A DNA stretch of 64,000 bases from Proales similis (Eukaryota > Rotifera > Eurotatoria > Ploima > Proalidae): positions 1,674,001 to 1,738,000 of the forward strand of contig JAGVRJ010000004.1 of the NCBI GenBank assembly GCA_019059635.1. The letters are read 5' to 3'. Within the stretch, counting starts at the first letter, position 1. Every line of letters begins with the position of its first letter. This document shows positions 10,925-22,009 of this stretch, piece after piece. The position numbers were made by a program, and so were the translations under genes. The notes beneath the pieces were generated by a model. That model did not search any database, was not told where the DNA came from, and saw nothing but the letters and a program-made list of their open reading frames with translations.

Positions 10925-13900
10925 TTAGGGCTTTGGCCGACTGAGGTATCGGCAACGGTCCACTCTTTCCCCGTCCTGGGTGACCTCTCCGTCCTGCGTG
11001 ACCTTTATTTTGGCCACCGTCCGGTCCGTCCGTCCCTTTTGGACCTGGTCTATAAGGGAATATTTACCCTTGATTTCGGCTTCGCTGAGCCAGATTCCCG
11101 CCTCCGGGGGTGTAATTGTTTCTCCGTTGGCTCTGACTCCGCCGTCCGGTTCGAAGTAGAAGAATTCTTCGGTCATTATAATGTCCTGATGTGTGAAGTC
11201 TTCCTCGTCTACCCATGAGTTATCTTCTTCTGGGTAGCCTTTCCATTTTACGAAGTACTGTGTCTTTCCTTTTCTCGTCCTATGCTTGAGAATCTTTTCG
11301 ACTTCTAACAGTTCATCATCTTCCTCCTCGCTGACATGTTCTATCGCCACGAGCCTAGACCTTGGGTAAGTTCCCTTTAGCTCTTTTCCTTTCCTATTTT
11401 TGAGTTTATACACTCCTTTAGGTGTGACTTGTGTTATGGTGTATGGTCCGGTGTTCTTCGGTCTCAGTTTATTTCCTATTTTGTTGGACATTTGAGGCAC
11501 CTTTATCATGACCTCTGTTCCGGCCGCGAGTTCTTCTGAGATTTTCGTGCATCTCAACTCCTGGTGTCTCTTTTGTCTCGCTTGCGCTTCTGCTATTTTC
11601 TCAATTGTTTTCGGAATTGTTTCTTCGTACCATTCTCTTATTTCTTGGCTTCTTTGCCAGAGTTGTGCTTGGGTGTCTTGTGATTCCTCAATCGTCCAAT
11701 CTTCGAGGCCGTTCGGTTTTCGCCCGAACATCAGTTCGTACGGCGTGTGTTGTGTCGTTGATTATTTATCCTGAACGCAAGGCAAAAGGCGTCTATCGAG
11801 TCTATCCAGTTCGTTCCTTCACCCTCAGTTTGTTTAGCGAGTGCTTTGATAAACGACTGGTTGAATCTTTCTGTCAATCCGTTGGTCCTCGGGTGGTACG
11901 CTGAAGTCTTCTTGTGAACCACGCCAAACTTCTTATTCACTTCGTTAATAATTTGGTTAACGAATTCGGTGCCTTGATCCGAGAGGATTTCCTTCGGTGG
12001 CCCGAACAGAGATATATATTTGAACAGACAAGAGGCTATCTCTCCAGCTGCCTTGGATTTGATCGGCAGTACGAACGGGTATTTAGTGAGGTACTCTGTT
12101 ATCACTAGGCACCCCTTATATCCGTCTCTTGTCGTTGGCAGTCCGAAAACGAGGTCCACTCCTATTCTGTCAAATATTCCTGTGACCTTTAGAGCTTGAG
12201 CGGCTTGTTCTTCTTTGGTGGCTTTAGAGAATCTCAGGCAAACGAGGCATCCATTGATTATTCTCTTGCATTGCATGTACATCCCTTTCCACCAGTATTT
12301 TTCTTTGACCTTTTCGTATGTTTTTTCGAGTCCGAAGTGTCCGATCGCGTGCGTTTCTTTTACTATCCGTGTTCTGTCCTCTATCTTCGGCACTTCCCGC
12401 TTATACCCTTGGTCATCTTTCTTGATGTGGTATACCTTTTCGTTTTCCCAGGCATATGATTTTGCCTTTTGATTTATTCTATTTATTTGTTTCCTTTGGA
12501 GTCCTGGTGAGTGGCGTCCTGTCCTTAGTAGGTTTAGCAGGTTATCGTCCTCCCAGATGTCTACTTGCTTATTTTCTTCTTGATCTTCAGGCATCTCTAG
12601 TTCTTCCGTGAACATCACTTCTACCATTGCTCTGCTCACGTAGTCTGCATTGTCGTGCTTTTTCCCTGCTCTGTGAATGATCTGCATGTCGTATTGTTGC
12701 AGGACCAAGCTCCATCTTGCTAGCCTTCCCGTGGGTTCCTTTAATCCCATGAGCCATTTGAGCGCTGAGTGATCGGTTACCACTGTGAATGTGGTTCCGT
12801 AAAGGTAAACTTTGAAGTGATTTATGCCAGCTATTATAGCCAAGCATTCCTTTTCGGTTATTCCGTTTTTCTTCTCCCTGTCCTGGAGAAGTCTGGAGTA
12901 GTATCCTATGACGTACTCTCTTCCTTCGTCGTCCTTTTGCGACAAAATTGCTCCAAGTGCCAGTCCGCATGCATCCGTGTGCAGTATGAACGGCTTTTCG
13001 AAGTCTGGTTCCCTCAAGATAGGGTAAGAAGTCAGCGCTTCTTTGAGTTTTTTGAATGCATCTTCGCATTCGTCTGTCCATGTCCATTTGGTTTCCTTTT
13101 TAACCAAATTATAAAGTGGCGCTGAGAGTTCTGCGAAACCTTTTATGAATTTTCTGTAGTAGCCACACATTCCTAGGAATCTTTGAATGTCCTTGACCTT
13201 CCTTGGTCTCTTGCATTCGCTTATCGTTTCTATCTTTCTCTTATCCATCTTTATTTCTCCGTCACAAATAATGTAACCGAGTATGTTTATCTCGCTCACT
13301 ATCCACTTGCATTTCTCCGGCGAGAGTTTCAAGTTCCACTCGCTTAGAACTTCTAGCACTTTCCTTATGTGTTCGAGGTGCTCTGCTAAGCTTTCCGAGT
13401 GAATGAATATGTCGTCTATGTAGATCTCCACGAACTTTAAGTGTCCTAGCACCAATTTCATCACTCTATTGAAGATGCTTGGTGCGTTTTTGAGTCCGAA
13501 GGGCAACCTCGTGAATTCGTAGTGCCCGTCTGGTGTGGAGAATGCCCTGTATGGTATCGATTCCTCGTCTAGTTCTATTTGCCAGAAACCCGATTTTAGA
13601 TCGAGTGAAGAAAAGAATCTCTTTTTTGCCATTCTGTCTCTTATGTCGTCCGGTCTCTGCTGTGGATATGGGTCTAACTGCATTTTTGCGTTTAGCTGTC
13701 TAAGGTCTTCTATGAACCTTGCGCTTCCATTTGGTTTGATTTGTATGAAGATCGGGAGATCGTAGGGGCTTTTCGAGTCTCTAACGATTCCCGCTTCCTT
13801 CATCTTTTGAATCTCTTCTCTGAGCTTTTTGTTTTCGAACATTGATCGTCTGTATTGTGGCGCCCTTATTGGCGTGTTGTCCGTCAACTTAATATTTTGT

Positions 13901-15798
13901 TTTGGAACTCTACTTGGTTCCTTCAGGTCATTTATGTCCTTTGCAAACACTTTCTTGTTTTGCTCCAGGATCTGTTTGAGTTTTTCTTGCGTGATTTCAT
14001 CTAGGTGTTCGACTTCCCATTCTATCGACTTCACGCTTGTCGTCGACCAGCTTTCTTCTTGACTCTCCTCGTCTATTTCTGTTTCATCAAGTCTCCTTAC
14101 CTCGTCTTCTTCGATGAGCCTAAGTGAGCCGTTGAGTTCGAATTCCACCTGTGGGAATTTTATCGTGTTATTTCCATGGTCCACGATCGCTTTTGTCGCT
14201 TCGTGCCAATCTTTTCCTAGCAGGGTCTCATTTGTTCTTAGTATCAGGCAGTCGAGCAATGTGCTCCTGCCAAATGCTGTTATCTTGACTTCTGCGCTGT
14301 GACTCGCTTCACATATGCTTCCATCGCCAAGTGAACATCTTGTTTTTATGTTTTTTAACTCGAGCTTTAATTCTTTTGCGAGGGCGTGTGGAATGACTGT
14401 TCTTCTAGCTCCTGGATCTATCATGCATGTCACCACTTTTCCTCCTACCTCCGCTTGCACGTAGTTCACTTTCACCGTGTCCGGCGGGGTGTTATGTACC
14501 TCGTTTGTGGCCTTCAATTCCACTGATTCTTTCTTTTTCTTTCCCTGAGGGGCTTGTCTGTCTTTGTTCGGTGCAGTTGCCTTCGGTCTTAGATCCGGAT
14601 GAGCTATCCAGCAAGAAGCCTCTTTATGGCCTGTTTTCTTGCAGTGCATGCAAACCGGTGTGTCCTCTTTCCTTTGTGGTTGAGGTTTCTTCTCCTGGGC
14701 TGGCATTGTGTTTTGCTTATAGTTCATTTTTGCGTTTGCTTCGGCTTCTCTTGCTTTGAGAAACGCTTCTTGTAGATTCTTTGGTCTTTGAAGCTGTACG
14801 TAACCTCTTATGTAAGGTTTCAGCTTTCTTATGAATGACGTGGTTATCCATTCCTCGGATAACTGGCCTTTTAGGTTGATGGCAGTTCTCCTAAATTCTT
14901 GGATGAAGTCCTGGAGTGAGCCCTTGTGACTCAGCTCTTCTAGTTTCGCGTGTATGTTTATTGTTTCGAACGTTTGGCCGAATTCGTCTATCATGAATTT
15001 TGAGAATTCGCTCCAGGTTATCTCTGCCTCGTCTCTCCCGTCAAAGTGCCACACGAAGGCTTTCCTCGCGTCGCCCGAGAGTTTAAGCGCAGCATTAATT
15101 GTCCATTCTCCTCTGTTGTACTCGTAGTACCTCATCGCTTTCTCTAACTTTTTTAGCCATTGTTCAACGTCTTCATCTTTGCCTCCGCTGAATCTGAAGT
15201 CTTCGGTATCTAGTGATATAATTTGTTTTAGTGGTGCCCTTTTCCTTACGGGTCTTTCGTCCACCGCTATTATTTCTTCTATCGCCTCCTCATTTCTTAT
15301 CTCCTGCGAGGGTCCTCTTGCTATGTTTAGGATCGCTTCCAGCTTCCTCTCTATACCAATGAGTTTATCTTCCACGTCCTTCTTAGTTTGACTGTGGGCT
15401 TGTTCCATTTTCGTATTTGTTTTTTCAAACTTCTCATTTATGTTTTCTTGGAGTTGTTCCATCCTACGGTGGTTTTCCTCCGTTTTTTCTTCGAGTTTAT
15501 TCTGGAGCTGCTCTAGTCTCTCCTTATAAACTTGCATTCTTGTTTCGACTTCTATTTGGAAGTCTTCTTTCGCGAGCTGGGATGTACGGCTGGCTTCCAG
15601 TATCTTCTCCTCCAGTCTCTCGACCATCTCTTGGAGTTCCTCTCCTCTTAGTTTGTCCAAGCTCTCCGTGAGCTTGGTTTGTTGGGCAACCATATCTTGC
15701 TTTAGCCCTTTAATAATTCCATCCAATTTCTCCATCCCTTTGATGGCTGTATTTGCCAATTCAGCGGCTTCCATGCTCCTTGTCTGGGCCGAACTCAT
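10925..15798 (-). pseudogene. gag-pol of B1 with chromodomain, one frameshift
   Basis: A single - strand frame encodes gag and pol without a stop between them. Residues 1-160 are a predicted coiled coil, the capsid region is about 200-350, and a CCHC knuckle CMHCKKTGHKEASC is near 405. The protease active site reads MIDPGARRT, not DS/TG. RT carries YIDDIFIHS, RNase H FILHTDACG and KECLAI. Integrase has the HHCC zinc region and the core with DQGTEF and HPRTNGLTERFN. A GPY-type module (NTGPYTIT) and a chromodomain (YFVKWKGYPEEDNSW) close it. Against B2 about four bases are missing near 11762, which shifts the frame in the late integrase. After the chromodomain the frame continues into the tail of the downstream ORF because the envelope segment is deleted. 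Confidence 0.92.
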
Positions 15799-15823
15799 TT
15801 TTTCTTATTTCTTATGTCGGTTT

Positions 15824-15841
15824 ATCTTAGCGCTGCTACCA
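15824..15841 (-). other. primer-binding site of B1
   Basis: Two bases after the 5' LTR the - strand reads TGGTAGCAGCGCTAAGAT. TGG pairs with a tRNA CCA end. The first nine bases agree with the complement of initiator tRNA-Met 3' ends as I remember them; beyond that the match is uncertain. B2 has the same sequence. Confidence 0.55.
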
Positions 15842-15843
15842 CT

Positions 15844-16201
15844 TGTTAGCCGAGAGAAAGTCGGTGTAGGATTTTACAATTTTATTTTCGATTTAACTAA
15901 GAATTGTAGAACTCGAGTCCTTCGCCGAAGCGGGACTCTATATAAAGTATTCCACCAAATAAATTTAAAACATTAACAATGATTTTAATAATTTAATTAT
16001 TGAATCAAATGAATGGCAACAATGGTTGGGATGGGGAATCGGACTTAGGGAAAACATTAGCCGAGCACTGTGGCGAGGCCCAATGTCGACTCTATCTGGA
16101 ATACATTAAATGATCGAGGGTGGACAATAATAATGTGCGGATGGTGGGGTAATTACGAAATAACAAGAGCGACTTAGCTGTATAGGACTTGCTCCGTGAC
16201 A
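15844..16201 (-). repeat. 5' LTR of B1
   Basis: 358 bp, equal to the 3' LTR at 10532-10889 except one base seen by eye. CATC follows as the right target duplication. Confidence 0.95.
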
Positions 16202-16790
16202 CATCCATTCCGTCGTGGAAACGCTCCATCCCGCCGAGCGTTGTGAAGTCTGTTGCCCAGGTGCCTTCACCGGCTCCTGCCGCGGTTGCTAGTTGCAATC
16301 CCCTTGTAGACGTTATTGCAATGTTCGGCCGTCTAAGTTCTCCTTCCGGAGTTGCTAGCTCTATTGCTCCGGTTGTGTCGGTTTGTCGATTATCCGCTTC
16401 GCTTATTATTGAGGTTTTTGCTGCTGTTGCAGTCTGCCTCGCCTCCGTGTTCCTCGTTATTCGGGTTCTCGGTATCTCCGGTGAGTCGTCGAGTGGTAGC
16501 CCAATCGTGCTCACGTCGCTTTCGACACTGGGGAACGATCTAGACAGACCGTCATCGTCCGTCCCATGTCGTCTGTTTTCAATTCTTCGTCCTCGGTAGC
16601 TCTTCCCGCCGAGTCCTGGGGCCATCATGCGCCATGCAGCCACTCCGGCTAAGCTTAGGCCTGCTAAGCCGAACGAAGCTGCGCACGCGGTGGCCGGTAG
16701 GCTTAGCAGCATAGCTAAAATAATAAGTATCGCTGCTCCTACGCCGGCCCACCATTCCATGTCGGACCTCCAGGGACTCCGGCTTGCACC
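16202..16790 (-). pseudogene. gag of element A, N-terminal part with a hydrophobic leader
   Basis: The - strand frame starting MEWWAG at 16760 runs to the B1 insertion and is collinear with the gag continuation at 10531. Residues about 5-50 are strongly hydrophobic (stretches such as ILIILAMLLSLPATA), followed by a basic GGKSYRGRRIENRR segment and a polar Ser/Thr-rich region. A membrane-spanning leader is unusual for a Ty3/gypsy gag. It could be a true feature, an unrelated short ORF, or sequence upstream of the real gag start. Upstream of 16790 copia integrase resumes, at a short duplicated motif (CTCCTATTAGATA twice, 16796-16824). Confidence 0.6.
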
Positions 16791-16794
16791 GGGT

Positions 16795-17804
16795 TCCTCC
16801 TATTAGATACTCCTATTAGATAGGTGCCGTGGTGTCTTCCATAGCCAACTAGGATACAGTTTTCCCGAATCTTCGAATCGAAGGTTTGTTTTTCATTTGT
16901 CTTAAGTGGGTATGCTATACATCCGAAGGTTCTTAGATGGGAAAGCTGGGGCTTCCTGCTAAACAGAGCTTCATACTGTGTTAGCCCGTTGATTACAAAG
17001 CTTGGCGTCCTGTTCCTGAAAGAATTAACTGTTAGTACTGCATATCCCCAGAAAGTCTTCTGAAGGTTGAATTCTTGCAGGAGTTCCGTTGCTTTTTCCT
17101 TTAATGATCTGTTGAGTCTTTCTGCTTTGCCGTTGGACTGCGGAGAGTATGGTGCGGTTTTTCCGTTAATTATACCAGCTTCGTCCAGGTAGTTTTTGAA
17201 TTGTTTCGATATGTACTCTCGACCACAGTCAGTTCTTAATTCTTTGATTTTGTAGCCTGTTTGATTTTCGTAGAGGGCCTGAATATTTTAAAGGCTTGAA
17301 GCTGATCGGCCGATCGGCTGAGATTGGGTAGTAGGAGGACGAAGGAGTATTGAGAGTAGCCGCAGAGATAAGTCACCATGTACTGTTGGCCATCTAGGTT
17401 TTTTTCTCTCATTGGCCCTGCAATGTCACTATGTATGATTCCTTTTTGGTCCGCTGGGGTTCTTGTGGAAGTGTGATACGGTAGTCTGCATGCTTTGGCT
17501 TTGATGCACGGTTCGCAGATTTCTACTTGGTTGAGTGTCACTTCAATGTCGGCTCCTTTTATCTTTTGATTTTTTGATTTCGATGACCAATTCGTTTGTG
17601 CCATAGATTGGATGTAGTTTTTTCAGTAAGTGCATGTTCTGTCCATACCTTCAGATAATAGAGGTTGTATTGGTCTAGACGGGCTTCGAGTATTTTTGAG
17701 TTTTTTTGATACACAACAGCTCGTTTTTGTTTTGTAAACAGGATCTCAAGTCCTCTATTCTGGTTTTCACTGACTGAGACTAGATTTAGTGCGAGGTCTG
17801 GCAC
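16795..17804 (-). pseudogene. decayed Ty1/copia pre-integrase and integrase
   Basis: On the - strand: the GAG-pre-integrase zinc region (17804-17560, with LWHKRIGH), an integrase core start with CEPCIKAKACRLPYH and KGIIHSDIAGPM (about 17520-17400), and fragments of the later core down to a CILVGYGRHHG block near 16860. Stops and frameshifts interrupt it. It is collinear with the linker-RT-RNase H half at 6197-7989; element A lies between them. Confidence 0.85.
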
Positions 17805-18059
17805 GTATAAGACATTTTCTAATGTGAGCCAGTTTTTCTTTGGTCTGAGGTGGCGATCTTTACTCTTCCTGAGCCGAGTGCTTTTAGTTTGCGTCGATTT
17901 TCCCCGCAGACCACCAGGCTGCTATAGGGTTCAAAAGTTTGGAACAATTCTCTTTGATTGCACATGTGCTTCGATGCGCCTGAGTCTAGTATCCAGCTCT
18001 CCGCTAGAGTATTGGTGGTGACTGTTGCTGTGAAGGCGGTATCAGGCTTGTTTTCAGTG

Positions 18060-18850
18060 TTTTTTTTTTCGGTTGCGCAATTTATTTGGGATTATATTTT
18101 TAGAGTTGTGCCAGCACTGATTCTTTTGGTGCCCAGGTTTCTTGCATATTGCACATTGTTTCTTTTCGAAATTTCTGAGAGAACTCCATATATTGAAGGC
18201 CATTTCGTGTTGCGTATTGTTTTGTTGCTCCTTAAGTTTTCTTCGATTCTCCTAATTTATGAGTGTGTTTACCAGAGTGTTTAGATTATTTTTGTTCAGT
18301 TAATCATCAGTGCTAAATGTGGATGAGAACATGTCGTAGGCTTGGTCAAGGCTGCTCAAAAGAAGAACCATGGCTGTTATTTCTGATCGGGGCTTCTAGA
18401 GCCTCAAGTTCCTCGAATTTGAGTTAGAATTTGGTGCAGAAGTCCGATACAGATTCGTTAATACTCATCCGCATCGAGGTTAGGCATCTCATTTGAATGA
18501 GTCTGTTTGCTGGAGTTTTTGACTCATATCGAGAGCAGAGAGCGTTCCAGATTTCATATGCGGTTTAAGCTTTCACTTGCCTTAGGACATTGTTGCTTAT
18601 TGAGTTGACAAGGAGTGAGATTGCCTGAAGTTGGCGCTGGCTGTCTTTAATTCCGAATTGACTTAAGTTTGGTTGGTCTTTGTTTGGTTCAGCATTTTCA
18701 GGCTTAATCGATTGTGGGGAGGTAACTAATTATCATAGTCCTATTTCCATAAGGCTCAGTTTCATGCGAAATTTCCATAACGGGAAATCGCGTCCGTCAA
18801 AGCGGAAAATGAGTTTTGGCTCGTTTCGGTCATCGTGCTAATAACGTGTT
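18060..18850 (-). pseudogene. decayed Ty1/copia gag
   Basis: The - strand reads FDGRDFPLWKFRMKLSLMEI near 18800, then an UBN2-type gag body with AYEIWNALCSRYES (near 18550) and RLIQMRCLTSMRM (near 18490), and further down a CCHC knuckle CAICKKPGHQKNQC (near 18120-18160). Several in-frame stops are present. It belongs to the same copia element as the fragments at 16795-17804 and 6197-7989. No LTR could be recognised to its right. Confidence 0.8.
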
Positions 18851-18967
18851 GGTTATTTAAGTAGAAGAGCTTATAAGCTTATAAGTTTTATAGTGTCAGC
18901 GAGCACTCAGTTTTATTTAAACTTGTATTTATAGTTTCTTGCAGAGGTAGAGTTAACTTGACACACT

Positions 18968-19110
18968 AACTTAACATGGTTGCTCGTTAGCGTCGACCCA
19001 CTGCCGCTTTCGTGTATGATTTACATTAAGTATCCACTTCTCGTCGCCAGTAATTAAGTTGTCGAGCCAGTCAAATCTTTTCAGCCATGCTTGCCGAGTG
19101 GCCAAGTTTG
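18968..19110 (-). mobile_element. mariner transposase fragment
   Basis: The - strand reads ITGDEKWILNVNHTRKRQW inside a longer mariner-like stretch. This is the region around the second catalytic aspartate of mariner transposases (TGDEKW). About 45 codons are recognisable, with no terminal repeats or other domains, so it is a small relic. Confidence 0.8.
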
Positions 19111-19339
19111 AACTCATACAAGATGCAGTGTCTGATATGAATATTTTTATCGCTTATTTTGAACTGATAATTTTTATTTATGACATGCGTATAGGAAAAG
19201 CTACTTTAAATAGCGAGAGAATAAGAACTCGTGAACCCGAATAGGAGAGAACATTCACGAAAATCAGAGTTAACTTTGAAAAAAAAAACGAAATACGCTC
19301 ACTCGAAATGCGAAAAAACTTAGCTTCCAACCTAATAGC

Positions 19340-19925
19340 TGCACGGCAAGAAACAATGTGAACCGAAGAATATTTAATCTTTTGCCGGAGTGAGGGTTAA
19401 GATTGTCGGTCAAAAATATAAAAAATTTCCTATTAAATAAACCTTTTTAAGATTGTGGGCACCTTTCAAACATTTTTGTGCGCTCATATCTAGCATCTGA
19501 GTGTTCTACTAGCAGCACGGACAAGAAACAAAGTGAACCGAAGAATATTTAATCTTTTGCCGGAGTGAGGGTTAAGATTGTCGGTCAAAAATATAAAAAA
19601 TTTCCTATTAAATAAACCTTTTTAAGATTGTGGGCACCTTTCAAACATTTTTGTGCGCTCATATCTAGCATCTGAGTGTTCTACTAGCAGCACGGACAAG
19701 AAACAAAGTGAACCGAAGAATATTTAATCTTTTGCCGGAGTAAGGGTTATGATTGTTGGTCAAGAATATAAAAATTTTCCTATTAAATAAACCTTTTTAA
19801 GATTGTGAGCACCTTTTAAAACATTTTTGTGCGCTCATATCTAGCATCTGAGCGTTGTACGAGCATAACGGTTTACAAAGAATGAGAGCCGAACAATATT
19901 TAATTTATTTTCAGGTCAAGGGTAA
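19340..19925 (+). repeat. 175-bp tandem repeat array, about 3.3 copies
   Basis: The motif TTGCCGGAGTGAGGG recurs at 19384 and 19559, and in a variant form at 19734, an exact spacing of 175 bp. The monomer contains AACATTTTTGTGCGC and CTAGCAGCACGGACAAGAAA. The first two full units are nearly identical and the last is more diverged. Single copies at 6030-6197 and 3281-3352 suggest that the left part of the window was once a longer array later filled by transposons. Confidence 0.9.
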
Positions 19926-20369
19926 TCTTTAGTATAATGTTTTCTTTTTCAACAACCCCTTCTAAGATTGTTTTCACCGTCTAATACGGTTTTTTAAGGC
20001 TTCCTGTTAAACGATTTTAATTTAAGTCTTAGTCAAATAAGCAAAATTAATTGTATTAATACTATAAGTTGACGTGCCCCTAAAATCAGAATGCTGTCAA
20101 CTGCAATAGAAACAGTAATCAGGTGATAACTAGCATCCTTTAACCCAACAAAATAAGGCGTCTTGTAGCTTTGAATAGGGGCCCTCCCGTGATCATTACA
20201 ATGTAGAAGGAATATTATATAACTTGAAAGAGCTACAAAAATCGGTTATATTCCGAGAAAAAGGTCGAGATATACTGTCTGAGAATAAATACCTTTTACA
20301 TCGTTGGCACCACGAATATTTGATGTTCAACGCTTTGTGAAGCACCAGCGGTGAACTCGAACCTGATAT
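19926..20369. other. unassigned AT-rich stretch
   Basis: It lies between the tandem repeat and the envelope relic. No frame could be assigned; it may be further decayed sequence of the old B-family element. Confidence 0.4.
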
Positions 20370-21170
20370 CAATAAGCTGCCTTAAAAACCAACTCGACGT
20401 CCTTTTCACCTGTGAAAAAGCACTTGTTAGAAACCAGACAAGCAACTGGTTCGCTACTACATTCAAAGCAGACTATCGCTATCATCACGTTGCTAATTAT
20501 CCGAACATCACAATCGGACAAAAACATTAAGACAGCCCAAATATAACACAGCCCAATTGGGAATCTAAATGAGAATCCAATTAGCTACAAAGTCGGCGAT
20601 AAAAACTTTGAAACATTCATTTAGGAAAATGATAAGATAAACTTCTTCGGCCCAATTAATCAAATCCAATCATTTAGACATTTCATGCTTTGTACGAGAA
20701 TCAAACCGGAGGCCATCATCATCACGCAATTTTCGGTTGTTAACTTCAGCGGCGTTCCGGATTTTTGCCTGTTTGACAATTCGGTGCTTATTGAATTTAA
20801 TTAGTGTGTAAAAGACTGCAGTTTTGCTCCACGATTCCAGCTTATATCCGCTTCACCTTCGTTCCAAGCCTAGACATACTTACAATTCCGTTTCGCTTGG
20901 TCTGAGAGTGCTCACTTGCCCAAACACTAATTTATCAGGAAAATCCAGAAGATCAACGTATACGGTGTCCAGAAATCAAACACGACTGAAGGCGTCGTGA
21001 TCATGTGTGTTGGTCAACAAGTCAGAAGCAGGAAACATGGACACGCACGTAAATCAAGAATCGGTTAACACGATTACAATAAACAGCATATACGCAGCGA
21101 CTGGGACCGGATATGGGAACGATTGGCGCTCCCAAGATAATAGTCACTGAAGAAGGAGAGTGACCCAAGG
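20370..21170 (+). pseudogene. old envelope-like relic of the B family, + strand
   Basis: Read on the + strand in two or three frames, this aligns by eye with the envelope-like protein of B2. It has a VKDCSF block (near 20810), IRKIQKINVYGV followed by NTTEGVV (20940-21005), then after a frame change NKSEAGNMDTHVNQESVNT (about 21015-21080). In B2 the same blocks read IRRTQKINACGV, NSTEGVV and NKSEAKNMETHVNQDSVNT. Stops and frameshifts show that it is dead. Its orientation is opposite to B2, so it belongs to an older insertion into which B2 jumped. Confidence 0.75.
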
Positions 21171-21183
21171 ATACGATTATATA

Positions 21184-21541
21184 TGTTAGCCGAGAGAAAG
21201 TCGGTGTAGGATTTTACAATTTTATTTTCGATTTAACTAAGAATTGTAGAACTCGAGTCCTTCGCCGAAGCGGGACTCTATATAAAGTATTCCACCAAAT
21301 AAATTTAAAACATTAACAATGATTTTAATTATTTAATTATTGAATCAAATGAATGGCAACAATGGTTGGGATGGGGAATCGGACTTAGGGAAAACATTAG
21401 CCGAGCACTGTGGCGAGGCCCAATGTCGACTCTATCTGGAATACATTAAATGATCGAGGGTGGACAATAATAATGTGCGGATGGTGGGGTAATTACGAAA
21501 TAACAAGAGCGACTTAGCTGTATAGGACTTGCTCCGTGACA
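21184..21541 (-). repeat. 3' LTR of B2
   Basis: 358 bp, same sequence as 28418-28775 by eye. Next to it inside the element is the polypurine tract at 21542-21555. Confidence 0.95.
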
Positions 21542-21576
21542 AGTCCCCCCCTCCGACTGAGGATCGTCCACGGTCC

Positions 21577-22008
21577 TTAGGGCTTTGGCCGACTGAGGTA
21601 TCGGCAACGGTCCACTCTTTCCCCGTCCTGGGTGACCTCTCCGTCCTCCGTGACCTTTATTTTGGCCACCGTCCGGTCCGTCCGTCCCTTTTGGACCTGG
21701 TCTATAAGGGAATATTTACCCTTGATTTCGGCTTCGCTGAGCCAGATTCCCGCCTCCGGGGGTGTAATTGTTTCTCCGTTGGCTCTGACTCCGCCGTCCG
21801 GTTCGAAGTAGAAGAATTCTTCGGTCATTATAATGTCCTGATCATAAGTGATATATTCCAGCATTGCCACCAGATAGAAGTTGACTGATCTTGGGTGAAC
21901 GATGGCTAGGTAGTCCAGTCGTTCCCAAACCCGGTCTTGCTTTGCTCCCAGTCGATCCATCATCCGTTCCATTGTCTGCTGGTTGATTTTCTTTTCGTAG
22001 GTGTTCAT
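21577..22008 (-). CDS. small ORF downstream of env in B2 (143 residues)
   Basis: It starts ATG at 22008, immediately after a poly(A) run, and ends just before the polypurine tract. The N-terminal half is charged (MNTYEKKINQQTMERMMDRL), with a hydrophobic patch FYLVAMLEYI near residue 50. The C-terminal half is acidic and proline-containing (EEFFYFEPDGG, ITPPEAGIW). I recognise no family. The C-terminal half is preserved in B1 as well, where deletion of env has fused it in frame to the chromodomain end of pol. It may be an accessory protein, or a C-terminal pol segment cut off by the env insertion; the sequence cannot decide. Confidence 0.5.
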   Translation of the reverse strand: MNTYEKKINQQTMERMMDRLGAKQDRVWERLDYLAIVHPRSVNFYLVAMLEYITYDQDIIMTEEFFYFEPDGGVRANGETITPPEAGIWLSEAEIKGKYSLIDQVQKGRTDRTVAKIKVTEDGEVTQDGERVDRCRYLSRPKP

Positions 22009-22009
22009 C

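Larger units (their letters stand above)
10532..16201 (-). mobile_element. LTR retrotransposon B1 (chromodomain Ty3/gypsy, env deleted)
   Basis: A complete insertion on the - strand: 358-bp LTRs at both ends, TG...CA termini, and a 4-bp target duplication CATC (10528-10531 and 16202-16205) inside the gag of element A. The LTRs differ at one base seen by eye (AATAATTTA against AATTATTTA), so the insertion is recent. Internal order in transcription is primer site, gag-protease-RT-RNase H-integrase-chromodomain, then a shared 3' ORF tail and a polypurine tract. Compared with B2 it lacks about 1.9 kb holding the envelope-like gene and the start of the downstream ORF. Confidence 0.95.

Noticed and set aside
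14427-14759. Long antisense ORFs over B gag-pol (also 27001-27333, 12196-12459, 24768-25031)
   Set aside because: They recur in both B copies only because the copies are near identical, and they have no protein family features.
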